Assembly (NCBI RefSeq): GCF_025780085.1
Contig: NZ_JAOXHL010000001.1
Coordinates: 62,001 to 126,000, forward strand
Origin: Ureaplasma miroungigenitalium
GTDB taxonomy: Bacteria; Bacillota_I; Bacilli_A; Mycoplasmatales; Mycoplasmoidaceae
Direction of reading: 5' to 3'
Length of the DNA: 64,000 nt
Shown here: positions 45,952 through 57,730 of the stretch, in pieces
How positions within the stretch are numbered: position 1 is the first letter of the stretch
How the letters are laid out: each line of letters begins with the position of its first letter
The notes under the pieces: model-generated
What the model saw: the letters and a program-made list of their open reading frames with translations, nothing else
Told to the model about the DNA's origin: nothing
The model's database searches: none
Translations under genes and position numbers: made by a program

Positions 45952-47082
45952 TTAAGCAAAAAAGACGACTTTTTTATATTTTTTAGTTATTATAACGAAA
46001 AAACTAAAAAAAGTGATAGTTAAAATTTTAAAGCAAACTTGCAGGTGGTTAGTAAAAACAATCAATGCGTCGATTTGATTAATGTAGGCAATCGATGAAT
46101 AAATCACTTTAATAACCTCATAAAAAATTATTCAGGCATGGGGAATAAAAATTAATCAGCATAATATTTGATGTAAACATAATATTGGTCAAGCAAAAAG
46201 CTGAGCATAAATTAAACCTAAGGGGTTAATATGTAAGACCATTGTCGCAGCGATCAATGATGAACCAATAAAGATGCAAAAATTTAAACAAAGAAAATTA
46301 AAAATTTTTTCCTGAGGATTTAAATACAATTGGCAAGTGTGTCAAATAAATAAAATCCCATAACTAAAATAAAATGCGTAGCTATAAGCATGTGCATGGC
46401 ATAAAAATATATTAATGCAAGCGTTTAAACCCAATTTGTTTAATGGGGTCAATTGTTTTTCTTTATCCAAAAATTTGCTCAAAAAATTTATGAAATAATT
46501 AATAATAATCCGTCATATACCCGGATTAAAATCTAATAAATAAGCATAAAAAAGGACTAAGCAAAAATATAAGGTATCAAAAAGACGACAAATTTGTTTG
46601 TGTCGAATTTTTTTAATCAATTTGCGCGTTAATGATAAATGCAAACCTGAAACAATAAATAAGTGGGCGATGTTTAAATTATATAAAGACTCTAGAAACT
46701 GTCCTGGTGTTTTAACGTTAAAAATCAGCAGTTTGCAGAAAATTAGAGTCTGCTGATCAGTAATATTTCTACTTACTAATACAATAATTTTGTTTTTTAA
46801 ACTTTGCGAATTGTATTCGTTCATCAAATGGCACAATCTTTGATATGTAAAAGCACTACTTAAATAATGTGTGTACAAGCCAATTATGATTCCGCTCAAA
46901 ACATAAAGGATAATTAGTTTATAATTAAACCTATAATAAATAAAAAAAGCTAACACAAACGCGTTTAATAATAAAGCGTAGTATGTTTTTGTAGCCACAC
47001 TACTAATCACACTTATTAATAAAATTGCTCAGTATAAAAAATAGTGATACTGATGTGTTTTGTTTAAATAAATATTATGCAT
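45952..47082 (-). CDS. ComEC/Rec2-like DNA uptake channel, short form
   Basis: 376 residues from ATG 47082 (MHNIYLNKTHQYHY), about nine membrane segments. The ComEC hallmark NIAHLFIVSGLHLSL sits after a soluble stretch, like the AHLFAISGLH motif of the competence domain. Full-length ComEC is about twice as long; the N-terminal OB-like domain is reduced to the short region before the motif and the C-terminal beta-lactamase-fold domain is missing. In full systems ComEC carries single-stranded DNA through the membrane. Whether this short form still does so is unknown. Divergent from der. Confidence 0.8.
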
Positions 47083-47146
47083 ATTTCATTTAACGTCTAC
47101 TTGCTCTTTTTTACTTTAATTAATTCATTCAACAAGGAGAAAATAT

Positions 47147-48484
47147 ATGCAAACAATCGCCATTGTAGGAAAACCAAATGTAGGTAAATCTTCCTTATTT
47201 AATAAAATTATTCGACGTAAACAATCTATTGTTAATGATCAGGCAGGAATTACGCGTGACCGTATTTATGGGCTTGGTAACTGATTATTAAGAGAATTTA
47301 TGCTCATTGATACCGGTGGGCTATTAGCTAAAACCGACGATGTTTATCAACCAGATATAATTCGTCAAGTAAACTTTGCTATTGATGAAGCAAATGTCAT
47401 CATTTTTTTAGTCTCTCATAAAGATGGAATTGATGCTAATGATATGATGATTGCGAAAATGTTAAAAAAAACAGCAGCTATTAAAAAGATTTTGTTAGTT
47501 GTTAATAAGTCAGAAAATAACATTAATAAAGAAAATGAGAATCAACTATATGCACTTGGTTTTGGCAAACCAATCTACGTTTCAGCAGAACACTCTGTTG
47601 GGGTTGGTGATTTATTGGATGCGCTAGTGATTGATTTACCACCCAATCCGATTGATAAAGATGATGACAATTTTGAATTCTGTGTTATCGGAGTACCTAA
47701 TGTAGGAAAATCTTCATTGCTAAACGCCATTCTTAATGAAGACCGTTCGATTGTGCACGACCAAGCAGGATCAACGCGTGATAGTATTGATGCCATGTTT
47801 AAATACAATAAAAAAGGCTATACCATTATCGATACAGCGGGTGTCCGTCGTAAAGGTAAAATTAGCGAAGATGTAGAAAAATATGCTGTTTTAAGAACTC
47901 AAAAAGCCATTCAACGTGCTTCATTAATCCTTTTTATGATTGATGGTTCACAACCTATTAGTGAACAAGACGAGGTAGTAGGAGGACTAGCTTATCAAGC
48001 TAATATTCCTACGATTATTGTGGTGAATAAATGAGATGCTGTACAAAAAGATGATAAGACCATGCAACAATTTATTAAGAAGGTGCGTTCACACTTTAAA
48101 TACTTATCTTGAGCTCCCATTGTTTTCATTAGTGCTAAAGAAAATAAACGTATCCATACCATTTTTGAAACGATTGAAATGATTCGTGAACAAAAAGACC
48201 GTCATATCTCTACAAGTGTTCTAACCGACACATTAATTCGTGCTAACGTTGCTGTTGATCCGGCTTTACACAAAGGGGGGCGGATTCAAATTAGCTATGC
48301 TGTGCAAGTTGAATCACAAATTCCCACTTTCGTAATTAAATGTAATAACCCTAAATATTTACACTTTAGTTATGCGCGATATATTGAAAATGAAATCCGT
48401 GCACGTTTTGGTTTTGATAGCGTACCAATCACTTTATACTGACAAGATAAGAACAAAAAAATCCGAGGATTAGAAAATGAGTAA
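47147..48484 (+). CDS. der: Ribosome-assembly GTPase Der (EngA)
   Basis: 445 residues, family length. Two tandem G domains: GKPNVGKSS (residues 8-16) and GVPNVGKSS (182-190), each with its DTxG motif (LIDTGG, IIDTAG) and NK-type base-recognition motif (VNKSEN, VNKW), then a C-terminal KH-like domain ([18 protein letters not shown]). Works in 50S subunit maturation. AAGGAG precedes ATG 47147. The stop overlaps the gpsA ATG by 8 bases. Confidence 0.97.
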
Positions 48485-49466
48485 GTATTTGATCATTGGA
48501 TCTGGAGCCTTTGGTTCAGCGTTAAGTCAACCATTGTTAGCTAATCAACACCAAGTGGATTTTTATTCCATCAATACTAATGAACTAAATGAAATTAAGA
48601 ATCAACAAACAAACCAAGCTTATTTTGGTCAGCAAAAATTTCTTGGTCAAATTAATCAAGTTTATAATGATTTAACGCAAGCTTTAACAATGAATGTTTA
48701 TGAAAGAATTATTTTGTGTGTACCATCAAACGCCTTAAGAAGCGTTATTGACCAATTAAAGTTATTCAATTGTCAACAAAGTGTTTTAATTAATGCTTCC
48801 AAGGGTATGGATTTAACTAAATTACAATTATGAAATGACGTGTTAGAACAAGAAATTAATTGTGCAGGTGTTTTTTGTTTGTCAGGTCCTAGTTTTGCTG
48901 TTGAGGTATTTGTCCAAAAACCTACTAAAATTAATTTATTAGGTAATAATGAACAGTTAGGTCAAGCGATTATTAAGGATTTTAGTACTCCTTGATTTAG
49001 TTTAGCTTTCAGTACAAATGTTAAAAGTGCTAACTTTTTTGCTAGTATGAAAAATGTACTCGCTATTGGATGTGGATTAGTGCAAGGGCTTTACGAGTCA
49101 AAAAATGCTTTGTGTGCTTATTTAACTAAAGGGGTGCAAGAAGTCTTATTATTAGCTCATAAAGTTTATCAAACACCAACTGATGATTTCATTGATTATT
49201 ATGGTTTAGGTGACTTAATTCTGACATGTACAGATCAAAAATCACGCAACTTTCAATTTGGTTTACAACTAAGCAAGCAAAAGGCTAGTGTTTTACTAGC
49301 ACACAATAAAACTACTACTGAAGGTTTAGATAGTTTATGTGGGGTCTATCATTTATTACAAAAACACCACTTGAATACAGCATGCCCGCTACTTGATTAT
49401 TTATACCAAGTAGTTTACGATGATGCTGTGATTATGGATTATATGGAATTAATTTTCCATCAATAA
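48477..49466 (+). CDS. gpsA: Glycerol-3-phosphate dehydrogenase [NAD(P)+]
   Basis: 329 residues, family length. N-terminal Rossmann motif GSGAFGSA (residues 8-15), NASKGMDL, SGPSFAVEV, catalytic-region MKNVLAIGCGLVQGL, and the C-terminal YGLGDLILTC and SRNFQFG blocks. It reduces dihydroxyacetone phosphate to sn-glycerol-3-phosphate, feeding phospholipid synthesis. The start lies within the end of der, and uvrC starts 7 bases after its stop, so the three form an operon although their pathways differ. Confidence 0.94.
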
Positions 49467-49473
49467 AAAACAT

Positions 49474-51234
49474 ATGCAATCCGTTTCTATCTTACAGCAA
49501 CTAACTAATATCCCCAAACAGCCTGGTTGTTATTTGTGAAAAAATAGCCATAACGAGATCATTTATGTAGGGAAAGCTAAAAATCTTTTTGATCGAATGC
49601 ATTCCTATTTTTATGAACACAATAATTTTAAAACCCAGCAATTAGTCAAACAAATTGCTGGTTTTGACTATATCGTAGTACACAACGCCAACGAAGCCTT
49701 AATTCTTGAAAACAATTTAATTAAAAAACACAAACCCCGTTTTAATATTTTGTTAAAAGAAGGGAATTTCTACCCTTATATTTGTGTCACTAATGAAAAA
49801 CACCCGCGTTTAATTTACCAACGAATTTATAATCCAAAAATTGGTACTTTTTATGGACCGATTGCTGATAAAACAAGTCATAAATATGATTTATTAATAC
49901 TCTTAAATAATCTCTATCCATTTAAAAAATGCAAGCAACCCGAAGATAAACCGTGCATGTTCTATCATTTACAGCAATGCATCGCCCATCACGTGAGTAA
50001 CGAAACTTTTGCTAAATATGAACAGTTCAAAAAAGAAATTGCCTCCTTGTTTAAAGGCGATGTAGCCGGTTTAATTACCACTTTAAAAGAAAAAGAACAA
50101 TTCGCCGCTAGTAAATGAGATTTTGAAAGCGCAAAAAAATACTTTAATCAACAACAAAGTTTATTGAACTTACAAGTGGCTTCATTAGTCCAATTAGATA
50201 TCGAAAATAACTTTGATGTCATTGGCTATTATTTAGAAAATGGCTATTTAGTAATTAATATTTTCCGTTATCAAGAAGGGAACTTATTAAGTAAGCACAT
50301 TTTTTATGACAGCATTATTGTTGATGACTTAAACGAAATGCTGGTCAGTTATTTAATCCAATATTACAGCTTACATAAACAATCACGTTGTTTAATTTAT
50401 TTACCCGATGATCAATTAAAATTTCTAAAATCTTCATTAAACCAAGTTTTTGAAATTCCACAAAACAAAAAAGAACAATCAATCTTAGAAATGGCAGTAT
50501 ACAACGCACGCGCCTATTATGATTCACATTTGCACTCGTTAATTCAAAACAAAAACAATGTTCAGAATAATTGAACGCAATTAAGTACTCTTGTTAACAT
50601 TCCCAATTTACAAACCGTCGAAATTTTTGATAATTCCAACATCTTTTTAGATCTACCGATTTCTGGCATGATTGTTTATGTTAACGGTGAAATCAATCAT
50701 CGACTTAAACGTAAGTACAACTTACAAACTAAAGAATTACAATCTGATTATCATTTCATGTATGAAGTAATTAAACGTCGCTACACCCATTTAGAAAACA
50801 CTCCTGATTTAATTATCGTTGATGGAGGTATTTCACAAGTTAATGCCGCGCAAAAAGCCTTACAAGAAATCCAACGGTCAATACCGATCATCGGTTTTAA
50901 AAAAGATGATAATCACCAAACTCATGCAATCGTTTTCACAGATAAACAAGAATATGACTTTGATCGTCGTTCAAGCTTTTATAAATATTGTGCGAAAATG
51001 CAGGATGAGGTTCATAACTGAGCTATTTCTTTTTTACGTAAAAAACAAACCAAAAAGATGACGCATTCTTTTCTTGACGAAATTCCGGGGATTGGTCCGA
51101 AAACCAAAGCTAAAATTATGCAATACTACCGTGATATTGATCATTTAAAACAAGCTAGTTTATCAAGTTTAGAACAAATATTAAGCAAGAAAGTAGCTCA
51201 AACATTATTTACTTTTTTACAATCATACAAATAA
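49474..51234 (+). CDS. uvrC: Excinuclease ABC subunit C
   Basis: 586 residues. The GIY-YIG nuclease domain at residues ~12-95 (PGCYLWKN, IIYVGKAKNL) makes the 3' incision; the central and RNase H-like C-terminal nuclease domain (LIIVDGGISQVNAA, residues ~380-530) makes the 5' incision; a helix-hairpin-helix end (IPGIGPKTKAKIM) binds DNA. The UVR region that meets UvrB is around 200-235. All parts are present. It acts in nucleotide excision repair. Terminated by a strong hairpin. Confidence 0.97.
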
Positions 51235-51258
51235 AAAACAGGTGGGCCTGTTTTTTTG
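51233..51258. terminator. Terminator between uvrC and the protease lipoprotein gene
   Basis: Stem AAAACAGG/CCTGTTTT with loop TGGG, A and T runs on both sides, so it serves both convergent genes. Confidence 0.85.
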
Positions 51259-51271
51259 TTTTCTCATGTTT

Positions 51272-54200
51272 TTAAATAAATCAGAAACCCTTTTCATTAA
51301 AGGTCTGATCATCATATCGTTGTGGATATAAATAACCTAATAGACGAGCTTTTTCATAAAAGCTGGCTTGGTTAAATGGTTTCGTACCATCACCATAAAA
51401 ATCATACTCGTTACCGTTAATTAAATAGGCATATCCTAAACTATCAGCAGCAGCTGTGAATAAGCCAGCGATATTTCCTTGACTATCAAAAACTCCACTA
51501 CCTGACATTCCTCCAGTGGCATCAATGATTGATGTAGGGAAACCAATGGCATTGTTAGCTACATTTCCTTGTCCGTGCGCAATTCGCATAATTGGGGTTG
51601 AATGAGCAAAAATATATTCTCGATATCTTTGCAAATGGTAATTGTCTTTCGTGTGTCCGTCCCCATTAACAGGGAAACTACCTTGGAATCAGTTTAAATT
51701 CACATAATCGTTTACGTGATAAGCTTCCCGCGATACTTGCATCATTGGTAATTCTTTTCAATGTAAAACATAATCAGCAATTTTTTTAGAATTAGCATCT
51801 AAGGCTTGATAAGCTGGACTTTGATGATCATATTGGGCAAAAAAGTCGCTTAAATCAATAATACAAATGGTCATATCAATACGGCGTTTATTATTTGTAT
51901 CTTCTAAAACATTGCTATAATTATCTCTAAACCCATGAAAGTTTCAGAACTGGTTTTTATCGCGATAATTAGAGACAATCTCTAATTCAGCATCAAAACC
52001 ATTCGGTCAGTATAAATTTTTGGTTAACGGTTCAATCGCTCCCGCTTCTTCATAGTTGATTGGTTTAAAATAGGTGATTGGAATCCGGAAATTAACTTTA
52101 ATTTTTCTCGTTACATCATGGTCTAAAGACGCATTATCAGTTTGGGGAAATAAGTTAGTGACGTGTGTGTTCGTAATAAAGTAGAAACGATAATCATGTT
52201 CATTTTGTGGGTTTACCCGTCCTAAAATTGAATTAGATGAACTTAAATCAGCATCTAAGGAAAAAGCTCTTTCGCGGACTGTGGCCAAGCCACCCGCACT
52301 AGCATCATCCGCAAATACCCGACGTAGTGGTAAGTTTTTTGTACCAGCCATTTGATACTCAAACAGACTGGTTAAGTCCGGGTGATGGAATTCCTTATTT
52401 TGCGAATCTAAAATCGTTTCCTTTGTACTAATTGATAAAATATTATCTTTCAATGGACGTGATTGAAATTCAATGTTAATATCTTGATTAATCCGGTGGG
52501 GATATTGCAAAATAATCCGTGCATCATTTAATAAACCGGTTTTCTGGTTAGCAAAATAATGCACCGTTGGGTTATCTGTTAAATAAACATCGGGATGTTT
52601 AGCTTGGATAATTAGACGAACACGATGGTTAGCTAGTTTTTGTATCTTAAAACTATATGCCTCTAAGATGGCTTGTAAACGTTGTTCATTGCGAGTTAAA
52701 CTATCGGTTTTAACATCAAAATCTAAACTAGGTACAAGTGATTGATTCACATCAAGTTTGACCAAATCAGCATAGCTAAATGTGGCACTTAAATAACTTT
52801 TATTATACTGCTTGAAATCGGCGTTATAGATATCATCTAGTTTCATCTTTTTCATATCAAGTTGAAACTTGAAGCTAAAAAGTGTTTCGTTAGCAATCGT
52901 ATCTCAATTAACAAATTGATCCAAGTCTTTATCAATCATCACCTGTTGATGATCATCATTGATCATTCATAATGTGTTTGATAAAATTTCTTTACCCATG
53001 ATGACCTCGTATTTGATTTCTTGACCTGTTTCATCAATCATTTTAATACGACGCACTGAAGTTAAATTGCGACGTGAAACATAAGTGGAGTATCTTAATC
53101 ACGCATAAAAATTTTGCGGGCTATATAAAATGGTATCCTTGTTTTCATCAGCATTAGAAACTAAGGCAAATAAATCATTTTTGTTCAAATTTAACTCAGT
53201 TGATAATAATTGTGGGTGATTAATAAGAACTGGTTTATTCTCTTTTGGAGTTTGGTTTAAATACTGGTTGATAGGCGTTTGTGTGTAGTCAAAATGAAAG
53301 GCAAAGTTTTTCTTAACAGAACTGTTTAACTCTAAATTTGAATATTTTTTTAAATTATAGGGTGAAACAAATTGAGCACTTTCTAAATGATATTCGACCC
53401 CTTCTTCAAACCCATTTAATCCAAACTTGGCAAAATCTTCAAATTTAATAACCGTTTTATATTTTTGTTCAAAGACATGTGAACTCGTTTCATTAGCATC
53501 TGATATACTAAACTCTAAGAGAATTCATTTGTTACGGAATTGGTTTATATCTGCATTGCTAAAATCTAATTTCAAACTCCCATAAACATTCTTATTAACT
53601 TCATCTTTAAAGACATCAAAGCCAGTTAATTTAACTTGCTCATCGCTAATCTTATTTAAAATATGAAATTCAAATAAATTATCCCGTAAGCCAAGATGAA
53701 TTAGTTGTTCATTATTAATTAAAACGTCAGTGATGACAAAATCAGTTAAATGAGCTGGTAAGACCTGCGTATCAAACAGCAATGTCTGTTGAGTTGGATT
53801 AATTTTCAAATCAACTTGTTGCGCTCACGGTTCAAAGGGATTAGCACTTTTGACTAAGGCTTTGGCATTAACGATATTTGTTTGATTAAAATTGCTATAA
53901 TGTAAGGCAACTTCCTTTTCTACATTCTTAGGGATCCATGTAATTTGTAGATTATTTAAAGATTCCATACCCACTGATAAATCCAACAAATTAGTGACGT
54001 CAATTTTTTTATAAGTATTATCAGTGTATTCATTTTGCAAATAAATACCATCAATTCAGCTTAATTGTTTTTTAGGAATAACTACATAATATTGGTAATC
54101 ATTAGAGTTTTGTGTTGAACCAATAACTCTACGATTAAAAATTTGTTTGATTAAGTTTTTTTGATTGTCAAAATAGCGAATTTGAAAACTCGCATTTGCT

Positions 54201-55348
54201 GGTTCTAAATTATTAGCTTGCGAAATGTTGAAAGCAATCTGAACATTTTCATCATTTTCTTTACTTGTTCATTGGCTATAACGATAATAACCTATTGCAT
54301 ATGGATCAAATTCTTCTTTGTTTGAGATAGCGATTTGTTGCTCGTTTAAATCAGCGATGGTTTGTCCTAAACCATCTTTCATCTTCTTGATTTGTATTTT
54401 TTGAGGCTGATTGGTCAACTCTAAAACAGCACGATAGATTGAACCTCTAATTTTAACTACTCTAACAGATTGTATTGTGGTGGAATTATCTACAGTGTAA
54501 TCTAAGTAAAATTCACCATACGCATTTTGGATATTAAAATAAATTTCACATGTCTGACTGTTCATTCTATAGTTTAAGAATTTAGCCCCATTAGTATTTG
54601 ATGGACTGATTGTTAGTTTGTCATCTAAATTAATAAAATTGGCATTTGTTTGTAAAAAGTTTGCATAGACAGGGGCCACACGTTCTGGTTGCAAAATGTT
54701 GGGCATGTATGCGCTAACATTAACATCTTGGTTTTTATATGTCAAAACATCAATCGAATTATCATTTTTTAAAAATGGTGCAACATAGTGAAAACTATTC
54801 TCATTTATTTTCCGATCAACTTCATTTTTTTGGTTGTTACTAGATTCATTGTTATCATGAATTGGATTTGTATCTTGACTATTAGTTGGATCATCATCTT
54901 GAGTAGAATTCTGTGGGTCATCCTTTTGATTTGGTGGAAGATCCTCTTCGTTCTTAACTAATTCATCTTGGGATGGTTTAGAGTCTTGGTTGTTGTCTTC
55001 TGTGCGTGAAGCATCATTAGTATCATTATTCTGATTATTCTCATGATCATTTGCTAAATGATCTTGATTATCATTATTTTGTTGGGTTTCTATATCTTCT
55101 TCTGGTTCGTTGATTAAACCAATATCATCATCGATTTGCTGGTGTTCATTAGGTATTTTATCGTGGTCACTATGATTTGTTGGTTCGTTTTGTTGTTCAT
55201 TGTTCGCAATTTCATTTTGTGTCTTTTTATCTGGTATTTGATCAATTGATTTGTTTTTTGTTTGCACACAACTTGCTGTTCACAAAAGTAGTGGTAATGT
55301 GGCTAGGCTTAAAGATAGAAAAATTTTACATTTATTTTTTTTAGTCAT
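51272..55348 (-). CDS. Giant lipoprotein with C-terminal trypsin-like (DUF31/MIP-type) serine protease domain
   Basis: 1358 residues. Signal MTKKNKCKIFLSLSLATLP and lipobox LWTASC (Cys about 27), AGGAG before the ATG. Residues ~30-180 are an acidic Asn/Asp/Gln/Glu/Pro-rich low-complexity tether. Residues ~180-1050 contain several beta-rich regions without a recognised family. The C-terminal ~300 residues look like a chymotrypsin-fold protease: FYFITNTHV (H1062), IDMTICIIDL (D1158) and GGMSGSGVF (S1282), the order of a His-Asp-Ser triad and of the mycoplasma DUF31 peptidases, which include the immunoglobulin protease MIP. All three residues are present, so activity is likely. Antibody cleavage is a family-based inference. 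No obvious MIB partner lies within the window. Confidence 0.84.
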
Positions 55349-55505
55349 ATTAACTCCTAATTACTAACTTACATAAAGTTTATAAAAAACTTGCACAATT
55401 GATAAGAAATATCATATATATTTTAGATATTAAGAATATAATAACAAAAAACAGTTTAAATATTCAATATCAAAACATTAACAAAATTTATGTAATAAGT
55501 GAAAT

Positions 55506-55533
55506 AAAAAAACAGGGATAACCTGTTTTTTTG
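55506..55533. terminator. Terminator after the 610-residue lipoprotein
   Basis: Stem AAAACAGG/CCTGTTTT with loop GATAA and flanking A/T runs, 39 bases beyond the minus-strand stop codon. Confidence 0.85.
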
Positions 55534-55571
55534 TGATATTTGTTTATATTTGTTATATTAATTGTGAATGA

Positions 55572-57404
55572 TTAGTTGCCTGCTGGAGCTGGAGTGCTAG
55601 TAGGAGGAGTAACTAGGTCAGCTTTACCGTCATCAACATATTCGTCTTGAGCTTTAAATTGTTCAAGACGAGCACTTAAAGCATCAACTGCATTTTGAAT
55701 TAAAGTTAAACCTTCGTTTAAAGCTTGTGGTTTAGTATAATCAATATTTGCTTTGTTAATTTCAGAGTTTAATGCTAATACTGCATTTAAAACAGCGTTG
55801 TACATTTTTTCAGCATCATTTGGTTGTTCAGTTTGGAAAATGTTTGTAGGTTCATTAGGTTGACCAGGGATTTTACCAAAGTCACTAACGTGTTTAACCA
55901 TGTATTCATCAGTATATCCATAAACTTCGTCACCGACAACGTCAAGATCACGATATTTATCAATGAATTGAGTTAAAATTGCTAATTTTTGAGCTAATGG
56001 AGCCATTTTCTTATCAAGTTCAGCAGTCATCTTAGATTTGGGTGCTTCAACATTTAATAAGTGGTCTAATTCTACAGCAGTTTTTACAAATTCGTTTCAT
56101 AAGTAAAGATTACCTTTTTTAATATCTTTACCACCTGCAGCATCTTGTGAATATGGGTTAGCATATAAAGCGTATGAAGCAGTTGCTGCTTCTTTTGGTG
56201 CAGTACTAGAAACTTTTTCAACTCATGTAACTTTACCACGTTTAGGGAAACGACCTTCTCAGAATGTGTATCCACCAATAGTTTCCGGTTTACCATTAGC
56301 GTCTTTTTTCAATTCGCCATCGAAATCATGAACATCTTTTTGAGTGTTTAAAGTAATCATCTTGTGACCATATTTACCTTCAAATTTGAAACGACGATCT
56401 GGGTGAATTCAAGTCATCGCTTCACGTGCACCATCTAAGATTCCACGGTATTCAATCATCTTGCTATCTAATTCGCTGAATTCTTCAACTTTTTTACCTT
56501 CAACTTCATATTTAACAGTTACACGTGGTAAATTAGCTAAGTTAACTTCTCAGTGGTCACCAATTTGGTCATTGTGGTAGTGTAAGAATTGTAAACGGTT
56601 TACATAGAAGTAGTTAATTTGTTTTTCAAATAAGTTTTCAGCTACTGTTGGTAATCCGTGAGTGAATGAGAACTTCGCAATTAAATAACCACGATCAACG
56701 TCTTCTTTTGTAAATGTGACAATGTTAGATTCGAAACCTGGAATGTTTGTTAATAAACGCACATTGTTCATATTGTCATAATAGAATTTAGGTTTATTTA
56801 CATTGATGTTAATTTCTTCGCCTTTAGCGTTGTAAATTTTACCATCTTTTTCATAAAGTCCAGCGTTACCTTCGCTATCGAATTTGTTTTCAATATCATT
56901 AGCTTCGTCTTTAGAAACGAAATTAATACGAACTTCTGCGATGCTTGGAACTGGGTCAGCTAAGTTAATGTTTTCAGTTGGGTTTTTAGTTACAACTAAA
57001 TCGTGTGCTTGTCTTTCTAATTTTAAAACACTGTGGACGTGTCCGTGCACACTTCCATCCGGGTGAACGTGTTGTCCAAGCGGTGGTTGTGGAACGATAA
57101 ATAATGTAGAACCTGCAATTTCAGGAGCGTTTTTATCGTTTGATCATGGCATTGGTGTGAAAACATTTTTGTTTTCTTTACCAGTAGTAGTTCCTGTTGA
57201 ACCACCGGTTGTCGTTCCTGTTGAACCACCGGTTGTCGTTCCTGTTGAACCACCGGTTGTCGTACCAGTACCTGGGTTTTTCTTGCCTTTGTCTTTGTCT
57301 TTGTCTTCAACTTTAGAACAACTTGCCGCAACAGCAGCAACTGAACCTAAAATGGCAAGAGCCCCAACAGATCCAAATAACAATTTCTTGTTTAATTTTT
57401 TCAT
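55572..57404 (-). CDS. Surface lipoprotein with HxH motifs and a Thr/Gly repeat
   Basis: 610 residues. MKKLNKKLLFGSVGALAI with lipobox AVAASC (Cys about 29); AGGA precedes the ATG. A Lys/Asp-rich spacer is followed by three perfect copies of an eight-residue Thr/Gly/Ser unit (residues ~48-72). Histidines cluster at H112, H114, H120, H122, H124 (HVHPDGSVHGHVH) and H275, H277 in FLHYHNDQIGDHWEV, matching FQHMHGEYIGDQWTV of the 319-residue lipoprotein. Further on, TLNTQKDVHDFDG matches the 884-residue lipoprotein. The last ~170 residues are helical and end in a Pro/Ala/Thr tail. Probably a metal-binding surface protein of the same group; function otherwise unknown. Confidence 0.8.
57190..57261. 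repeat. Three exact tandem copies of a 24-base unit
   Basis: Units at 57190-57213, 57214-57237 and 57238-57261 are identical and encode an in-frame Thr/Gly/Ser octapeptide just after the lipoprotein anchor. Change in copy number would keep the frame and alter tether length. Confidence 0.92.
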
Positions 57405-57730
57405 AAATCATCCTATCTTAAAACCTATTTAAATAGGCTTAAAAACGTATATAAAATTTCTTGTAATTTATTCATTCAGATTATTTATTTTAAAAATAAA
57501 TTACACAATAACAATAACACTTTTACTAATTTAGTACAGGGAATTCGGTACTATAAAATAACGATTTTTTTCATTTTTTTACCTAAAATTGTTTTTTAGT
57601 GCTAGTAAGCTTAAAAGTATTGAAAAAATATGTGGAACGCCTTGTTTTATGTTATAGAAACAAAAAAACAGGAACAAGTCCTGTTTTTTTATTAATTTAT
57701 TAATGTTTTTTTATTAATTTATTAAAATGA
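57405..57730 (-). promoter_or_regulatory. Upstream region of the 610-residue lipoprotein gene
   Basis: A 326-base stretch without a gene. It contains the perfect palindrome CCTATTTAAATAGG (57424-57437) just before the ribosome site, the dyad TAGTAC...GTACTA (57532-57553), a near-palindrome around 57485-57502, and at the far end the nif3 terminator. Promoter elements could not be fixed with confidence. Confidence 0.35.
57662..57690 (-). terminator. Terminator after the nif3-like gene
   Basis: Stem AAAACAGGA/TCCTGTTTT with loop ACAAG, with A and T runs. The adjoining T-rich tail is duplicated in tandem (57683-57704 and 57705-57725). Confidence 0.8.

Noticed and set aside
56084-56296. Separate small gene within the 610-residue lipoprotein region
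   Set aside because: It is out of frame with the lipoprotein, which reads continuously through this region when TGA is Trp.
57190-57261. CRISPR-like repeat
   Set aside because: Units are directly adjacent without spacers and lie inside a coding frame.
57157-57432. Plus-strand frame with a Pro/Val repeat
   Set aside because: It is the antisense of the Thr/Gly/Ser repeat of the lipoprotein gene, with no ribosome site and no independent support.
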